Source of the DNA: an uncultured Lactobacillus sp.
Lineage (GTDB): Bacteria; Bacillota; Bacilli; Lactobacillales; Lactobacillaceae
Length of the DNA stretch: 5,734 nucleotides
Assembly (NCBI GenBank): GCA_947252915.1
Contig: CAMXWI010000067.1
Span: 1-5,734 of the forward strand
Direction: 5' to 3'
Shown here: piece by piece, positions 4,855-5,734 of the stretch
Layout of the letters: each line of letters opens with the position of its first letter
Numbering within the stretch: the stretch's first letter is position 1
The notes under the pieces: generated by a model
What the model was told of the DNA's origin: nothing
The model's database searches: none
Seen by the model: only the letters and a program-made list of their open reading frames with translations
Translations under genes and position numbers: made by a program

Positions 4855-5734
4855 ATGTCGCGAAAGAATTGGTTAGTGCTGACAACGATGCTGTTGTTAG
4901 GCATTGGCATATTTGCGTATTCACTAAGGGATACTAATTTACAAGAGATTAGCGCTGATTTGGCAACCATGAATTGGGGATGGTTTATGGTTGCATTGCT
5001 ATGTATATGTTTATATTTAGTTTTTGAGGGGGTTACGGTCAAAATCTTTATGGCAAACCGCTATCCTCACTTTACGTGGAAAGATGCCTTACGGTTACCG
5101 TTAATTGAGCAACTATTTAATGGAATTACTCCATTTTCAACGGGTGGGCAACCGGCTCAATTGGTTGCAATGCTTCAGTCTGGGGTTGACGGTGGAATTG
5201 CCAGTTCCGTATTGCTGATGAAGTTTGTGGTTTTTCAATCGATGATTGTGGTGAACTTTGTTATTAGTTTATTGATTGGTTTTCACTATATTGAAGAAAA
5301 ACTACATGTCCTATCATTATTAGTAATCTTTGGCTTTGTAATTCATTTAAGTGTGATTGTGGCATTATTGATGGTAATGTACTGGTATAACTTTACGAAG
5401 CGTCTTATGAATGTGGTGATCAAACCAGTACGGTGGTTCGTTAAGGAGCGGCGTTATCAGGAAATTAAGAATTCACTAAATGAGAAAGTAGATTCTTTTT
5501 ACCAAGAGAGTATTAAGATGAAGTCGGAGTATGGAAAATTAGCTAAAGTAGCAGTGGTTACGATTTTACAATTAATGGCTTATTATATTATTCCGTACTT
5601 CATCCTCTTAGCGTTGAATGTTCATGGCGTCAGCTTGGTGATGGCGATGAGTTTGCATACGTTAATCTTTATGATTATTTCGCTGTTTCCGATTCCGGGC
5701 GGAACGGGGGGGGCAGAGTATAGCTTTGCAGTTC
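4855..5734 (+). CDS. Flippase-like integral membrane protein (YbhN / MprF N-terminal domain family), 3' end outside the window
   Basis: Reading from ATG 4855 gives 293 residues, open to the window end, so the C-terminus is missing. GGAG at 4844-4847 lies 7 bases upstream. It is very hydrophobic, with likely membrane segments near 6-22, 41-60, 118-142, 150-178, 229-255 and 258-278, and a hydrophilic charged stretch between about 180 and 228. Two family hallmarks are present: TPFSTGGQPAQ (92-102) and PIPGGTGGAE (279-288). The family is the lysylphosphatidylglycerol synthase transmembrane-region/UPF0104 group, which includes YbhN and the lipid-flipping half of MprF. No aminoacyl-transferase domain is visible, but it could lie beyond the end. 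Its position one base after two glycolipid synthases suggests a role in moving or organising the glycolipid; this is inference. A run of eight Gs (5706-5713) encodes the second Gly-Gly of the motif. Confidence 0.88.
   Translation, partial: MSRKNWLVLTTMLLLGIGIFAYSLRDTNLQEISADLATMNWGWFMVALLCICLYLVFEGVTVKIFMANRYPHFTWKDALRLPLIEQLFNGITPFSTGGQPAQLVAMLQSGVDGGIASSVLLMKFVVFQSMIVVNFVISLLIGFHYIEEKLHVLSLLVIFGFVIHLSVIVALLMVMYWYNFTKRLMNVVIKPVRWFVKERRYQEIKNSLNEKVDSFYQESIKMKSEYGKLAKVAVVTILQLMAYYIIPYFILLALNVHGVSLVMAMSLHTLIFMIISLFPIPGGTGGAEYSFAV

Overview
The window looks like chromosomal DNA of a low-to-moderate GC Gram-positive bacterium of the Lactobacillaceae. The reasons are an HPr very close to the Firmicute form with His15 and the regulatory Ser46, strong AAGGAG-type ribosome sites, two TTG starts, a CIRCE-type heat-shock operator, and a ptsH-ptsI block followed by glycolipid glycosyltransferases. 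A heterofermentative genus such as Limosilactobacillus is a guess only. All real genes lie on the + strand, and no RNA gene, CRISPR array, insertion sequence or other mobile element was seen.

Layout. Bases 1-187 are non-coding. They hold a near-perfect CIRCE operator (106-132) overlapping a promoter that drives a 65-codon gene of unknown function (188-385). A second promoter (395-423), with a possible catabolite-response element in its spacer, precedes ptsH (HPr, 486-752) and ptsI (Enzyme I, 755-2488). The ptsHI unit closes with a rho-independent terminator (2495-2533). Immediately after it a fresh promoter (2537-2565) starts a second operon of three tightly packed genes: a diacylglycerol glucosyltransferase-like GT4 enzyme (TTG start at 2617), a second GT4 enzyme of the CpoA/LafB type (3831-4853, 1-base overlap), and a flippase-like polytopic membrane protein of the YbhN/MprF-N-terminal type (from 4855, cut off by the window end).

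How the genes work together. HPr and Enzyme I are the general PTS phosphorelay and, through HPr Ser46, the carbon-catabolite signalling system. The second operon most likely builds the diglycosyl-diacylglycerol that serves as membrane glycolipid and lipoteichoic acid anchor. The membrane protein may move or otherwise handle that lipid; this last role is inference.

Main points of interest. A HrcA-type operator sits in front of a small unknown gene leading into ptsHI. The Enzyme I keeps its catalytic residues but is strongly altered in normally invariant motifs, while its HPr partner is canonical. A possible hairpin lies at the very 5' end of the ptsH transcript. A run of eight Gs falls inside a signature motif of the flippase-like gene. 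I do not see strong evidence for an entirely new system; most of the window is recognisable lactobacillal housekeeping sequence with unusual details.
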